Source of the DNA: Saccharibacillus soli
GTDB lineage: Bacteria > Bacillota > Bacilli > Paenibacillales > Paenibacillaceae
DNA: 64,000 nt
Assembly (NCBI GenBank): GCA_002189105.1
Contig: NIOB01000004.1
Location: 62,001-126,000 of the forward strand
Reading direction: 5' to 3'
Below, piece after piece: positions 54,914 to 63,166 of the stretch; the first letter of the stretch is position 1; each line of letters starts with the position of its first letter. Below the pieces are notes generated by a model, which was not told the DNA's origin, did not search any database, and saw only the letters and a program-made list of their open reading frames with translations. A program made the translations under genes and the position numbers.

Positions 54914-54954
54914 ATCAAAAAACGCCGAAAGAGCTTTGTGCTCCAACGGCGTTT
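54914..54954 (-). terminator. Terminator of the aminotransferase gene (usable both ways)
   Basis: AAACGCCG 54920-54927 pairs with CGGCGTTT 54947-54954, with an inner GAGC/GCTC stem. A T run follows on the minus strand. Confidence 0.85.
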
Positions 54955-54980
54955 CTCATTTTATCACAGGGATTCAAGGG

Positions 54981-56291
54981 TTAGGCGTTCTTCGCTTCTT
55001 GAAGTTCCTTTGCTCCCTTGTACACCAGGTCGAACAGGTCTTCCAGATTCTCTTCCGCGATGCAGGAGAAGGCGATGCGCAGGTCTGTCTCGCCCAGGGC
55101 GATGGTGCCTACGCCGTATTCATGCAGCAGACGCTGACGCAGGGCTTCGGCTTCGATGCCTTCATTCAGCTTCAGGCACATGAAGTAGCCGGAGTTGAAC
55201 GGATAATACGTCCAGACGCCTTCATATTTGCCGCTGTCGAGCAGGGCTTTGACCTTGTTGGCACGGCCTTTCATAATCAGGAACTTCTCCTGCTTCTGTA
55301 CGTCAAATTCCGGTGCCCGGAGAGCGTCCAGCACGAACGTCTGCGAAGGGTGTGGGCCGCTGGAGATGGTCGCGCGAATAATGCCCATCGTCTTCTGTTC
55401 CAGACCTGCCAGCACATCGGCGTTGTCCGAGGCATAAGTGATGAAGCCTACGCGGAAGCCCCATACAAATTCTTCTTTGGTGGCGCCATCGATTTTGACG
55501 GCGAGAATCCGTGGGTGCAGATCCGCAATCTTGCCAAACAGCGATTCATGCAGCGAGTCTTCAAAGAACAGACCAAAATAAGCATCATCGGTCACGACTA
55601 CGAGGTTGATACCTGCTTCAGCCGCTTCCAGCAGCGCCGCAACGATCTGATCGCCTTCTTCTACGCTTGGCGTGTATCCGGTCGGGTTGTTGGGGAAGTT
55701 CAGCGGCACGATGGCTTTGCCGACTTCCTTCTGCTCCAGCAGTGCCTTGCGGAACGCTTCGGCATTAAACTTCATATCCGCGGTAAACAGCTCGTAATTG
55801 ACGATCTTTGCGCCGCGACGAACACCAAAGGTCAGCTCATAGTTCTCCCAGTTCTTGTCCGGATAAACAACGGCATCGCCTGCATCGGCAAACAGATCGG
55901 CTACGATGCTCAGGCCGTGTGTCAGCGCATTGGTTGCAATCGGATTGCCGAAGCTTTTGCCTTCAACCGAAGGATTCTCGCGGATCATCTTCTCACGCCA
56001 GGCGGCGCGAAGTTCCGGTTTGCCCGCAGGGGGCGCGTAGCCGTACAGATCTTTGGGGCTGTAAGCCGACAGTTTATCCTGGATCACGTTCAGGTGCATC
56101 GGCCCCCCATTTTCGGTGGCGATGCCGATCGTGGCGTTATATTTCTTGGCGTGGGTGGTAGCCTCGGCGGACTGGCTCAGAATCCCTTCCTTAGGGAAAT
56201 AAATCTCCCGTCCGAGTCCCGACAGCATATCGTAGACATGTGCGTTTCCCGCTTTGATCTTCTCATTCCATTGTTCAGCCATTGGGTTCAT
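54981..56291 (-). CDS. Class I/II PLP-dependent aminotransferase
   Basis: A 436-residue fold-type I PLP enzyme. YGYAPPAGKPELRAAW, NFPNNPTGYTP, VVTDDAYFGLFF and the PLP lysine region KIDGATKEEFVWGFRVGF (about residues 255-272), ending with the Arg-containing ETDLRIAFSCI, are the usual class I motifs. The substrate is unclear; this subgroup is often annotated only as an aminotransferase. The DGATKE active-site context differs from the SxSK of aspartate aminotransferases. The ATG follows AAGGATG. It is monocistronic. Confidence 0.88.
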   Translation of the reverse strand: MNPMAEQWNEKIKAGNAHVYDMLSGLGREIYFPKEGILSQSAEATTHAKKYNATIGIATENGGPMHLNVIQDKLSAYSPKDLYGYAPPAGKPELRAAWREKMIRENPSVEGKSFGNPIATNALTHGLSIVADLFADAGDAVVYPDKNWENYELTFGVRRGAKIVNYELFTADMKFNAEAFRKALLEQKEVGKAIVPLNFPNNPTGYTPSVEEGDQIVAALLEAAEAGINLVVVTDDAYFGLFFEDSLHESLFGKIADLHPRILAVKIDGATKEEFVWGFRVGFITYASDNADVLAGLEQKTMGIIRATISSGPHPSQTFVLDALRAPEFDVQKQEKFLIMKGRANKVKALLDSGKYEGVWTYYPFNSGYFMCLKLNEGIEAEALRQRLLHEYGVGTIALGETDLRIAFSCIAEENLEDLFDLVYKGAKELQEAKNA

Positions 56292-56812
56292 TACGTGTCT
56301 TCATCCTTCCAAACTGAATTGCGTCAATTATAGCATCCTCCCATGGGAACGTCACGGAAAATGCCCGGATTTTTTGGCTTTTTTCGCCCGCTGCTCCGCT
56401 TTTTATGCAGACGCAGAATCAGATTGTCCTTCCCGTGTGAACGGAACGTATTCCGTATGTTTGGAGAGTCATGTCAACTTTTTGTGCGGAAAGTGAGCGG
56501 GCAAGCTCCAAGTGCTCCACCACTCGCTGCGGAGGGGGCAGAGTACAAAACATGCTCAGAAAATGTCTCACCAGTGCGGACATACATGCATCACATCGCT
56601 GCACGCCTTTGATTTTTGCCCGGGAATTCGATAAACTAACGTTCAAGAACACAGGTTCTCTTTTCACAGCGGAAGAGTTGTTGGCAGATGAACTGAGCGC
56701 TCGGGATGAACCTAAATCTCGGTTAGAGCGGTATCAGAAATAGAAAGCGTATGACGAATGAATGGAGATTCCGATTCAAAGAGCCTATGACTGCAAAGAG
56801 GAGGAAGAACAA
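56292..56812. other. Intergenic region without a supported gene
   Basis: About 520 bp. Short open frames cross it, but none has a ribosome binding site or family pattern. An AGAACACAGGTTCT palindrome lies at about 56646-56659. It must contain the promoters of the divergent aminotransferase and DUF1877 genes, but no strong boxes were recognised. Confidence 0.4.
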
Positions 56813-57292
56813 ATGGGGATGATCGGTTTTCTGAAACGCATTGATCGTCAGCGGCTGGCCGCTTTGATCGAAGGCAAAGAGGATTTGTACACCTATATTC
56901 ATGAAGAAGAAGGCGGGGAGCTGGATCTGGATAAAGCCTGGCAGGGGCTTCATTATCTGCTCTGCAAAGATCCTTTTGGCGGTGAGGGGCCGCTCGCTGA
57001 AGCTCTGATGGGTGGGAAGCCGATAAATGAACACGAACAGGAAGACATCATCGTACGCTATCTCACGCCAGAGCAGGTGCGGGAAGTGGCGGAAGCGCTT
57101 GCGGAAATTGAAATCCAGCAGTTGACCGATAATTTTGACCCTGATGACATGAACGATGCACCCGTCTATCCCGCTTCGGACTGGAATGACGAGGGAGAGC
57201 TGGATTATCTGCTGGGTTATTATCCGCCTATGCGCGATCATTATCAGGCGGCGGCGGAAGCTGGCGAAGGTATGCTCATCTATGTCGCCTAA
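56813..57292 (+). CDS. YfbM-family protein (DUF1877)
   Basis: A 159-residue acidic cytosolic protein of the DUF1877/YfbM family. MGMIGFLKRID at the start, LDLDKAWQGLHYLLC near residue 40, and the later RYLTPEQVREVAEAL and a C-terminal segment with YYPPMRDHYQAAAEAGEGM are typical. Function is not established. The ATG at 56813 follows GAGGAGGAAGAAC; the 17-codon upstream extension is rejected. The next gene, an ADP-ribosylglycohydrolase, begins 107 bp later on the same strand. Confidence 0.9.
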   Translation: MGMIGFLKRIDRQRLAALIEGKEDLYTYIHEEEGGELDLDKAWQGLHYLLCKDPFGGEGPLAEALMGGKPINEHEQEDIIVRYLTPEQVREVAEALAEIEIQQLTDNFDPDDMNDAPVYPASDWNDEGELDYLLGYYPPMRDHYQAAAEAGEGMLIYVA

Positions 57293-57399
57293 TCTGGATT
57301 GAAGCAGTTAAACTCAAGCAGCCAGGTTAAAGCCGTAACAGGGGAAGATCGGGAAGCAGAGCATGTGACCTGGCATAAGCAGATCAGGAGGAGAGTAAC

Positions 57400-58425
57400 G
57401 TGCAGGATGAACGAGAATTCGTAACTGGCGAACATCAGGCTGCTCATGTATCACCTCATGCGTCATCCATACGCGGCGGCCTGTTGGGGTTGACTGTTGC
57501 GGATGCACTTGGAGTGCCGGTAGAGTTCCGCTCGCGTGCCGTTCTGGATGCTGATCCGGTGACGGACATGAGGGGCTATGGCACGTACAACCAGCCGCCG
57601 GGCACTTGGTCGGACGACAGTACGATGGCCTGGTGTACGGTGGAAAGTCTGACGATGCAGAAAAGCTGCGATACCGAAGATATGGCAGGACGTTTTCTAA
57701 AATGGATGACGCATGGCTACATGACGCCGCACGGTGAATTGTTCGACATCGGCAATGCCACGCGTGAAGCGCTGGAGCGTTACCGGACAGAAGCCGTCTG
57801 GGCAAGATTCGCCGGGCTGACCCGTGAACAGTCCAACGGAAACGGTTCGTTGATGCGAATTCTGCCGATGGCTTTTTATACCTGGGGCAAAACGGCTGAA
57901 GAACGCGATCAATGCGTGGCGGAGGTGTCGTCGATTACACATCGGCATCCCCGTTCCATTCTGGCCTGCCAGATCTACGTGGATATAGCTCTGGAACTGC
58001 TGGCTGGCCGCTCTGCTGAAGAAGCGTATCGTGCAGGGATTGCCGCGATTCAAAAGCGTCACGCCGGGCATGAAGAAGCCGCCGCCTTTCAGCGAGTGCT
58101 GGGTGGTCATCTGGCCGATCTGCGCCGCGAAGAGATTCGTTCAAGCGGCTACGTGGTCGATACTCTGGAAGCCGCGATCTGGTGTCTGCTGACGACAGAC
58201 AGTTATCGGGAGGCTGTGCTTCAGGCGGTGAATTTGGGTGAAGATACGGATACGACCGGCGCTGTGGTCGGTGGACTCGCGGGTATCTTATACGGCGAAT
58301 CCGCCATCCCGTCCGAATGGCTGTCACAGATCGTGAAGCTGGATGAGCTGAGGGAGTTGTACGGGCGGTTTGAGGCGGCACTGAAGGCGCAAGGGGAGCA
58401 GCTTTTAAGTCGTCGGCTTGAATAG
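57400..58425 (+). CDS. ADP-ribosylglycohydrolase family protein (DraG-like)
   Basis: A 341-residue all-helical hydrolase. Metal-binding motifs are GTWSDDSTMAWC (about residues 66-77) and GEDTDTTGAVVGGLAG (about 280-295), the two Mg-binding sites of ADP-ribosylhydrolases. It removes ADP-ribose from proteins, nucleic acids or small molecules; no ADP-ribosyltransferase was found nearby. The GTG start follows GGAGGAGAGTAAC. The N-terminal 22 residues are His/Glu-rich. The YfbM gene just upstream may be in the same transcript. Confidence 0.92.
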   Translation: MQDEREFVTGEHQAAHVSPHASSIRGGLLGLTVADALGVPVEFRSRAVLDADPVTDMRGYGTYNQPPGTWSDDSTMAWCTVESLTMQKSCDTEDMAGRFLKWMTHGYMTPHGELFDIGNATREALERYRTEAVWARFAGLTREQSNGNGSLMRILPMAFYTWGKTAEERDQCVAEVSSITHRHPRSILACQIYVDIALELLAGRSAEEAYRAGIAAIQKRHAGHEEAAAFQRVLGGHLADLRREEIRSSGYVVDTLEAAIWCLLTTDSYREAVLQAVNLGEDTDTTGAVVGGLAGILYGESAIPSEWLSQIVKLDELRELYGRFEAALKAQGEQLLSRRLE

Positions 58426-58462
58426 GGCGGCTTGAATTGAAAGAGAGCTTCCTTATCAAATG

Positions 58463-58500
58463 GAAAAGCCCCCAGTCTCTCGTCGGAGACTGGGGGCTTG
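58463..58500 (-). terminator. Terminator after the 50-residue membrane protein gene
   Basis: A perfect 14 bp stem (58467-58480 with 58487-58500); the T tail is on the minus strand, with use from the plus strand also possible. Confidence 0.75.
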
Positions 58501-58558
58501 CTGTGCTGCTTTAGATGGGATAAAGACAGGTTAGAATAGGGTGGGTTGGACGCCGAAT

Positions 58559-58711
58559 TTACTCGAAACGGTTCAAAAATATCGTCCAACCGATGACCCC
58601 TAGAGTAAACATCAATAAATGAATCAGGCAGAGACGATAAATGCGAGGGATCGAAATCCACTTTTCCGTCAGTTTCATGGTGAAGTCATCCCACTTCTCC
58701 GGATCAACCAA
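58559..58711 (-). CDS. Small single-pass membrane protein, 50 residues
   Basis: A TTG start preceded by GGGAGG (7 bases) opens a 50-codon frame. The product has an N-terminal charged part (VDPEKWDDFTMKLTEKW), then SIPRIYRLCLIHLLMFTL and GVIGWTIFLNRFE, that is, one long hydrophobic helix ending in a short basic/acidic tail. It sits 157 bp after murG on the same strand with no clear terminator between, and is followed by a strong hairpin. I do not recognise the family. The good ribosome binding site and protein-like helix support it, but it is short. Confidence 0.6.
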   Translation of the reverse strand: MVDPEKWDDFTMKLTEKWISIPRIYRLCLIHLLMFTLGVIGWTIFLNRFE

Positions 58712-58868
58712 GCAATTCCCTCCCTTGAATGGTTGCCTGAATGTTCAACGCCGAAGACCTGAACATGGGCAGGCTCTAGCTTAAAAACGAATTATTTCAA
58801 GGGAGGGTTACGGAAAAAATCATCGCTTTCGCTTGCCTTCTATTGTCTTCTGACGCCTTGATTCATCC

Positions 58869-59963
58869 TCAGCCTGCCGAAGATTCAATACGTTCCAACA
58901 GCAGCTCCAACGGATCACTGCTGTCGGCTTGACGCATCCGGGAGATATAGCGGCTGCGCTTGCTGTGCAGCTCATCGAGCCGGGCGATAAAGCGTTCATC
59001 GCTCCAATTGTCTTCGTCGATACTGAGCGCGTAACCGGCGCGGACGAAAGAGTCCGCGTTCAGGATCTGATCGCCCCGGCTCTGATTGCGGCCGAGCGGG
59101 CAGAGCAGCATGGGCTTGCCCAGCGCCAGATACTCGAAGATCGCGTTGGAACCCGCGCGGCTGAATACCAGATTGGCGGCGGCCAGAATATCGGCCATCC
59201 GATCATTGACGTATTCAAACTGGCGGTATCCTGCCAGTCCTTCGAGCTGCGGATCAAGACCGCCGCGCCCGCACAGATGCACGACGTCGAAGCGCTTGAG
59301 CAGCGCATCAAGATTGCGGCGCAGATTGGCGTTCAGCGCGCGGGAGCCGAGGCTTCCTCCGGCGGCAAGCAGCACGGGCTTCACGCCGTTGAAGCCCAGC
59401 AGCTCCAGGCCGCGCGCAGCATCTCCGCTCTTGAGCTCGGGACGCACGACCGAGCCGATCTGCACGGCTTTGCCGGCCTTGACCGAGGAGGCCGTCTCGG
59501 GGAAGGTCGTACACAGCGCCTTGGCAAACGGCAGAGCCAGACGGTTGGCAAGGCCCGGCGAATAATCCGATTCGTGGATCAGGGCAGGGACGCGGTTCAT
59601 CCAGGCCCCGAGTACCACGGGCACGGATACGAAGCCGCCTTTGGAGAAGACGATGGACGGCTTTAATCGGCGGATGAGGCGGCGCGACTGGTTGACCCCT
59701 TTCAGGACACGGAAGGGGTCGGAGAAATTGCGCAGCGAGAAGTAGCGGCGCAGCTTGCCGGTGGCGATGGCATGGTAGGACACGCCGGGCAGTCCTTCGA
59801 TCAGTTCCTTTTCAATGCCGGTCTCGGAGCCGATGTAGTCGATTGACCAACCTTGTTCCCGCAGAGCAGGGATGAGGGCGAGATTGACCGAGACATGCCC
59901 GGCCGATCCGCCCCCAGTGAGGACAATCCGTTTATGGGGATGCGCTAATGTATGAGATGTCAT
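58869..59963 (-). CDS. murG: MurG, UDP-GlcNAc:lipid I GlcNAc transferase
   Basis: A 364-residue GT28 glycosyltransferase that makes lipid II in peptidoglycan synthesis on the inner membrane face. The N-terminal glycine-rich loop is VLTGGGSAGHVSVNLAL, a variant of GGGTGGH seen in some Firmicutes. The second half has LLAAGGSLGSRALN and the UDP-GlcNAc binding FSRAGSNAIFEYLALGKPMLLCPLG. The ATG follows AAGGAGAG. It lies outside a dcw cluster, so a second murG could exist elsewhere in the genome. Confidence 0.92.
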   Translation of the reverse strand: MTSHTLAHPHKRIVLTGGGSAGHVSVNLALIPALREQGWSIDYIGSETGIEKELIEGLPGVSYHAIATGKLRRYFSLRNFSDPFRVLKGVNQSRRLIRRLKPSIVFSKGGFVSVPVVLGAWMNRVPALIHESDYSPGLANRLALPFAKALCTTFPETASSVKAGKAVQIGSVVRPELKSGDAARGLELLGFNGVKPVLLAAGGSLGSRALNANLRRNLDALLKRFDVVHLCGRGGLDPQLEGLAGYRQFEYVNDRMADILAAANLVFSRAGSNAIFEYLALGKPMLLCPLGRNQSRGDQILNADSFVRAGYALSIDEDNWSDERFIARLDELHSKRSRYISRMRQADSSDPLELLLERIESSAG

Positions 59964-60099
59964 GAACGAAAACTCTCCTTATGTGCTAGACATACGCCTA
60001 TGAGACAACGTAGGTCAGAGGTGGAAAAAATGGATATTCCGCGATGCAAGCGAAAGACCTGCCATAACGCGCAAGCTCTATTGTACGTCTGGTCGCAGC

Positions 60100-60145
60100 A
60101 AAAGCCAAGAGGTCGATTCTCTGGAGAATCGACCTCTTGGCTTTT
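60100..60145. terminator. Long perfect inverted repeat, bidirectional terminator-like
   Basis: Perfect 21 bp arms (60100-60120 with 60125-60145) with a CTGG loop and AAAA/TTTT ends. It lies between the promoters of murG and the end of the GSDH gene, both on the minus strand. The stem is longer than usual. The rest of 59964-60221 holds no gene. Confidence 0.8.
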
Positions 60146-60221
60146 GGAGTTGGAACCTGTTGGGAAGCAGCTTGGGTATAGGGATTGGAGGAGAACCTCC
60201 GTTCATGGGTTTATCCCTGGC

Positions 60222-61436
60222 TCATTTTAAGATCAGCAGTCGGTCATCATCGGCTCCCGGTGAACCCCCGGCCGTATTGTTGGTCAGCACGTAGATTTTG
60301 CCATTATGAATGGCTACATCCCGAATCCGGCCTACGTCGGTCAGCACATTCGTCATCTGCCGGGTCGCGGGATCGAACTGCTTCAGGCTCTGCCCGGCCA
60401 GCGTCGCCACCAGGATCTTGTTGTCCGGTGTGGCTTCAAGACCCGAAGGGGCAATCGACTGATCGCCAGCTGCATACACCGGTGGGACAAGCCCCGAAGC
60501 CGTCTCGGTTCCAGTCACAAGCGGCCAGCCATAATTGGCTCCCGGCTTGATGACGTTAATCTCGTCGCGGCCTGTCTTGTCCGTGCCTCCGCCCGGAATG
60601 GCACCTCCGCTTGGCCCGTGATCGGAGGCGTACAGGGTTCCGTCCGAAGTCCAGGCCAGCCCCTGCGAATTGCGCAGCCCGTAGGCGTAGACATAGGAGT
60701 TTTTGAACGGATTGTCCTTGGGAACCATACCGCTTGTCGTCAGGCGCAGAATCTTGCCGCCCAGACTGGAGCGATCCTGCGACAGTTCACGCTTCGCGGA
60801 ATCGCCTGTGGTCGCATACAGCATCCCGTCAGGCCCGATTGCCAATCTGCCGCCATCATGAATCCGCCCTCCGGGTATTCCCTTGACCAGCTCTTTTTGC
60901 TCACGCCAGACGCCATTAACCCGTTTGACCTTCACGATTCGGTTCATCGTCTGCCCATTTTCTGCATAGGCATGATAGATGTAGGCGTATTTGTTCTTGG
61001 AGAAATTCGGATCAAGAACGAAGCCGGTCAGCCCAGCCTCACCTTCGGTCACAAGCGGCTTTTTGGTTCGTACCTCCTGAAGCGTTTGCTTGTTTCCCTT
61101 GACTTCGACGATGCCACCGCCGCGCTGCGTGAGATATACCGTGCTGCCATCAAACTGCATGGACCACGGGGCTTTGAGTTTGGATGCAGCCACGTCATAT
61201 CCTCCTTGCAGAGCATCCACGATTCCGGTCTGGCTGGAAGCAGCCACCAACGTCACGCCTGCTGCGGCGGCCGTGGAGGTTCCGAGAGAGACGGGTTTCA
61301 GGGAGTCGGCCGTTTGTTCAGCATGATGCTTCTGCACGTCCGACGACTGCTGTTGATCCGACGCATAGACGGAGATAGGCACTGCGAGCAGCAGGGCTGC
61401 TGTTAACGTTTTGGTCTTGGTTCCTAAAGCGGGCAA
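60222..61436 (-). CDS. Secreted PQQ-type glucose/sorbosone dehydrogenase family protein (GSDH), copy 1
   Basis: A 404-residue secreted beta-propeller protein of the GSDH (PF07995, YliI/Asd-like) family. A signal peptide ends near SVYASDQ. Propeller segments include PWSMQFDGSTVYLTQRGG, GEAGLTGFVLDPNF, GGRIHDGGRLAIGPDGMLYATTGD and YASDHGPSG. Characterised relatives oxidise aldose sugars using PQQ; the substrate and cofactor here are unknown. The TTG at 61436 has GAGGAGG 8 bases upstream; the ATG three codons earlier abuts the site, so TTG is preferred. It is a tandem paralogue of the next gene. Confidence 0.85.
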   Translation of the reverse strand: MPALGTKTKTLTAALLLAVPISVYASDQQQSSDVQKHHAEQTADSLKPVSLGTSTAAAAGVTLVAASSQTGIVDALQGGYDVAASKLKAPWSMQFDGSTVYLTQRGGGIVEVKGNKQTLQEVRTKKPLVTEGEAGLTGFVLDPNFSKNKYAYIYHAYAENGQTMNRIVKVKRVNGVWREQKELVKGIPGGRIHDGGRLAIGPDGMLYATTGDSAKRELSQDRSSLGGKILRLTTSGMVPKDNPFKNSYVYAYGLRNSQGLAWTSDGTLYASDHGPSGGAIPGGGTDKTGRDEINVIKPGANYGWPLVTGTETASGLVPPVYAAGDQSIAPSGLEATPDNKILVATLAGQSLKQFDPATRQMTNVLTDVGRIRDVAIHNGKIYVLTNNTAGGSPGADDDRLLILK

Positions 61437-61568
61437 AGGAATCATCCTCCTCGTTTACTCTTTTTCCATTTTTACCCGGTTATCACTGCGTTAATCGGAT
61501 TCTGCGACCATTTGCGTGGAAAGGGAGGTTTTTTTATAAACGTAGGGGATGTTAGCGGATATTCCTGA

Positions 61569-62837
61569 CTACTTCAGCCGCAGAAGGCGATCATCTCCCG
61601 CAGATGGAGAACCCCGTCCGTCCGTATTGTTGGTGACGATATAGATTTGTCCTTCATGGACGGCGACATCCCGAATCCGCCCCAATCCCTCGATGACCGT
61701 CTTCATTTGCTTCGTCTGCGGATCGAACTCCATCAGGCTCTGACCCGCAAGATTCGCCACCAATAAGGTGCCTTCCGGTGTCGCAGCGATCCCTGAAGGA
61801 GCAATGGCTTCTTCGCCCGTGTGATAAAGCGGAGGGATCAGTCCATCCTGATTCTCATCGCCCATGACCGTCGGCCATCCATAATTGCCGCCTGCCTGAA
61901 TCTGGTTCATCTCGTCATGGCCGCCCGGATCGCCGCTGGGTCCATGTTCGGAGGCGTATAAAGTACCGTCCGCTGTCCAGTCGATGCCTTGGGAATTGCG
62001 GTGTCCGTAGGAGTAGACGTATGAATCTGGAATCGGATTGTCTTCGGGAACTTTGCCTTCCGGTGTCATGCGCAGAATCTTGCCCGCGAGACTGGAAGGG
62101 TCCTGCGCCAGACTGTCCTGCTGGGCATCCCCCGTGGTGACATAGAGCATCCCATCCTTTCCAAAAGCGATCCGTCCACCATCATGCACCCGTGCGCCCG
62201 GAATATGCTCCAGCAGCATCGCCGTCTCGCTCCAAAGTGTCCCGTCCGAATTTTCCTGGATGCGAATGACACGATTGCGGATCTGGTCGCCCTGTTCATA
62301 GGTGTGATACACGTAAGCCTGACGCGACTTCGCAAAATCGGGAGCCAGCGCCATTCCAAGCAGTCCGCCTTCGCCTTCCTCCAAGATCTTAGCGTTCATC
62401 GTAATGGACTGTTCGATCCTCTCGCCGCCTTGGACTTTCATAATCGACCCGCCCCTAAGCGGCATGTAGATCGTGCTTCCATCAAATTGAATCTCCCATG
62501 GGGTATCCAGGTTGTCTGCGATTGTCTCTGTCTGCCCAGTGAGATTTGCGGTCAGGCGATCTTTGGTTGGAGAACTGACCGATTGGACAGGTTTGGGGTC
62601 TGCGGCTTCGTTATCGGCTTCTGCCTCGGGTTTGCTCTCCTCTTTCTCCTGCTCATCAACGGGTTCTTCATCCAGATTCACTCCGTTATCCGGCGTCTGC
62701 ACGGGAGATTGTCCAGCAGGTACAGAGCCTGCGGGAGCGCCGGTCTGCCCACCGCAGGCCGTCAGGGGGAGGGCCAGCAGCAGAGCCACCCACCTTTTTC
62801 GAGAGATTTTGCTCTGCTCGTTCAGATTCCTGTTCAT
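61569..62837 (-). CDS. GSDH-family lipoprotein, copy 2
   Basis: A 422-residue lipoprotein. The signal peptide ends in the lipobox LPLTAC (Cys near residue 28), followed by a Pro/Glu/Asp-rich linker (about 29-80) and a GSDH beta-propeller. That propeller repeats the motifs of copy 1: PWEIQFDGSTIYMPLRGG, GEGGLLGMALAPDFAKS, GARVHDGGRIAFGKDGMLYVTTGD and YASEHGPSG. The start at 62837 follows AAGGAGGAATCTGTG; the longer frame is rejected. The two copies, separated by 132 bp, presumably arose by duplication, with one anchored in the membrane and one released. Confidence 0.87.
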   Translation of the reverse strand: MNRNLNEQSKISRKRWVALLLALPLTACGGQTGAPAGSVPAGQSPVQTPDNGVNLDEEPVDEQEKEESKPEAEADNEAADPKPVQSVSSPTKDRLTANLTGQTETIADNLDTPWEIQFDGSTIYMPLRGGSIMKVQGGERIEQSITMNAKILEEGEGGLLGMALAPDFAKSRQAYVYHTYEQGDQIRNRVIRIQENSDGTLWSETAMLLEHIPGARVHDGGRIAFGKDGMLYVTTGDAQQDSLAQDPSSLAGKILRMTPEGKVPEDNPIPDSYVYSYGHRNSQGIDWTADGTLYASEHGPSGDPGGHDEMNQIQAGGNYGWPTVMGDENQDGLIPPLYHTGEEAIAPSGIAATPEGTLLVANLAGQSLMEFDPQTKQMKTVIEGLGRIRDVAVHEGQIYIVTNNTDGRGSPSAGDDRLLRLK

Positions 62838-62867
62838 CACAGATTCCTCCTTCACAGATTCCTCCTT
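62838..62867 (-). repeat. Tandem duplication of the ribosome binding site of GSDH copy 2
   Basis: Two exact 15 bp copies (62838-62852 and 62853-62867 on the plus strand; AAGGAGGAATCTGTG on the minus) each contain a full Shine-Dalgarno site; the nearer one serves the ATG at 62837. The upstream copy ends in GTG. Confidence 0.85.
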
Positions 62868-63166
62868 GCCGCCGCGATCCACCTGGGTCAGGAACGTTTA
62901 CGCGGGTATAGGTTTTTTACCCCATGGAGAGTATGGCAATCGCCAAAGGCATGTCTACCCGGGATTTGTCCGCTGCCTCAAGGCGGCTTAACTTATTGGC
63001 AGAACACATTTGGTGGAAGTCCTTCTCGATGGTAAAATAAAGCAGGGCGACCGGATCGCTGCTGATCGAAAGTCAAGCGGCCGGGCGTACAGTCTGCCTG
63101 TTGGTCGATGCAGTCTGGATGCGCCATTCGATCTATTTTTAAATTGTATGTTGGAGGTTGAACGTA
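62868..63166. other. Intergenic region before the MBL hydrolase
   Basis: No supported gene was found. The divergent promoters for the GSDH lipoprotein and the MBL hydrolase must lie here, but no strong boxes were recognised. A 38-codon frame at about 62921-63037 lacks a ribosome binding site. Confidence 0.4.

Noticed and set aside
56471-56743. 90-residue plus-strand open frame
   Set aside because: No ribosome binding site, biased composition and no recognisable domain; treated as non-coding.
62921-63037. 38-codon frame before the MBL hydrolase
   Set aside because: Helix-like translation but no ribosome binding site; not enough to call a gene.
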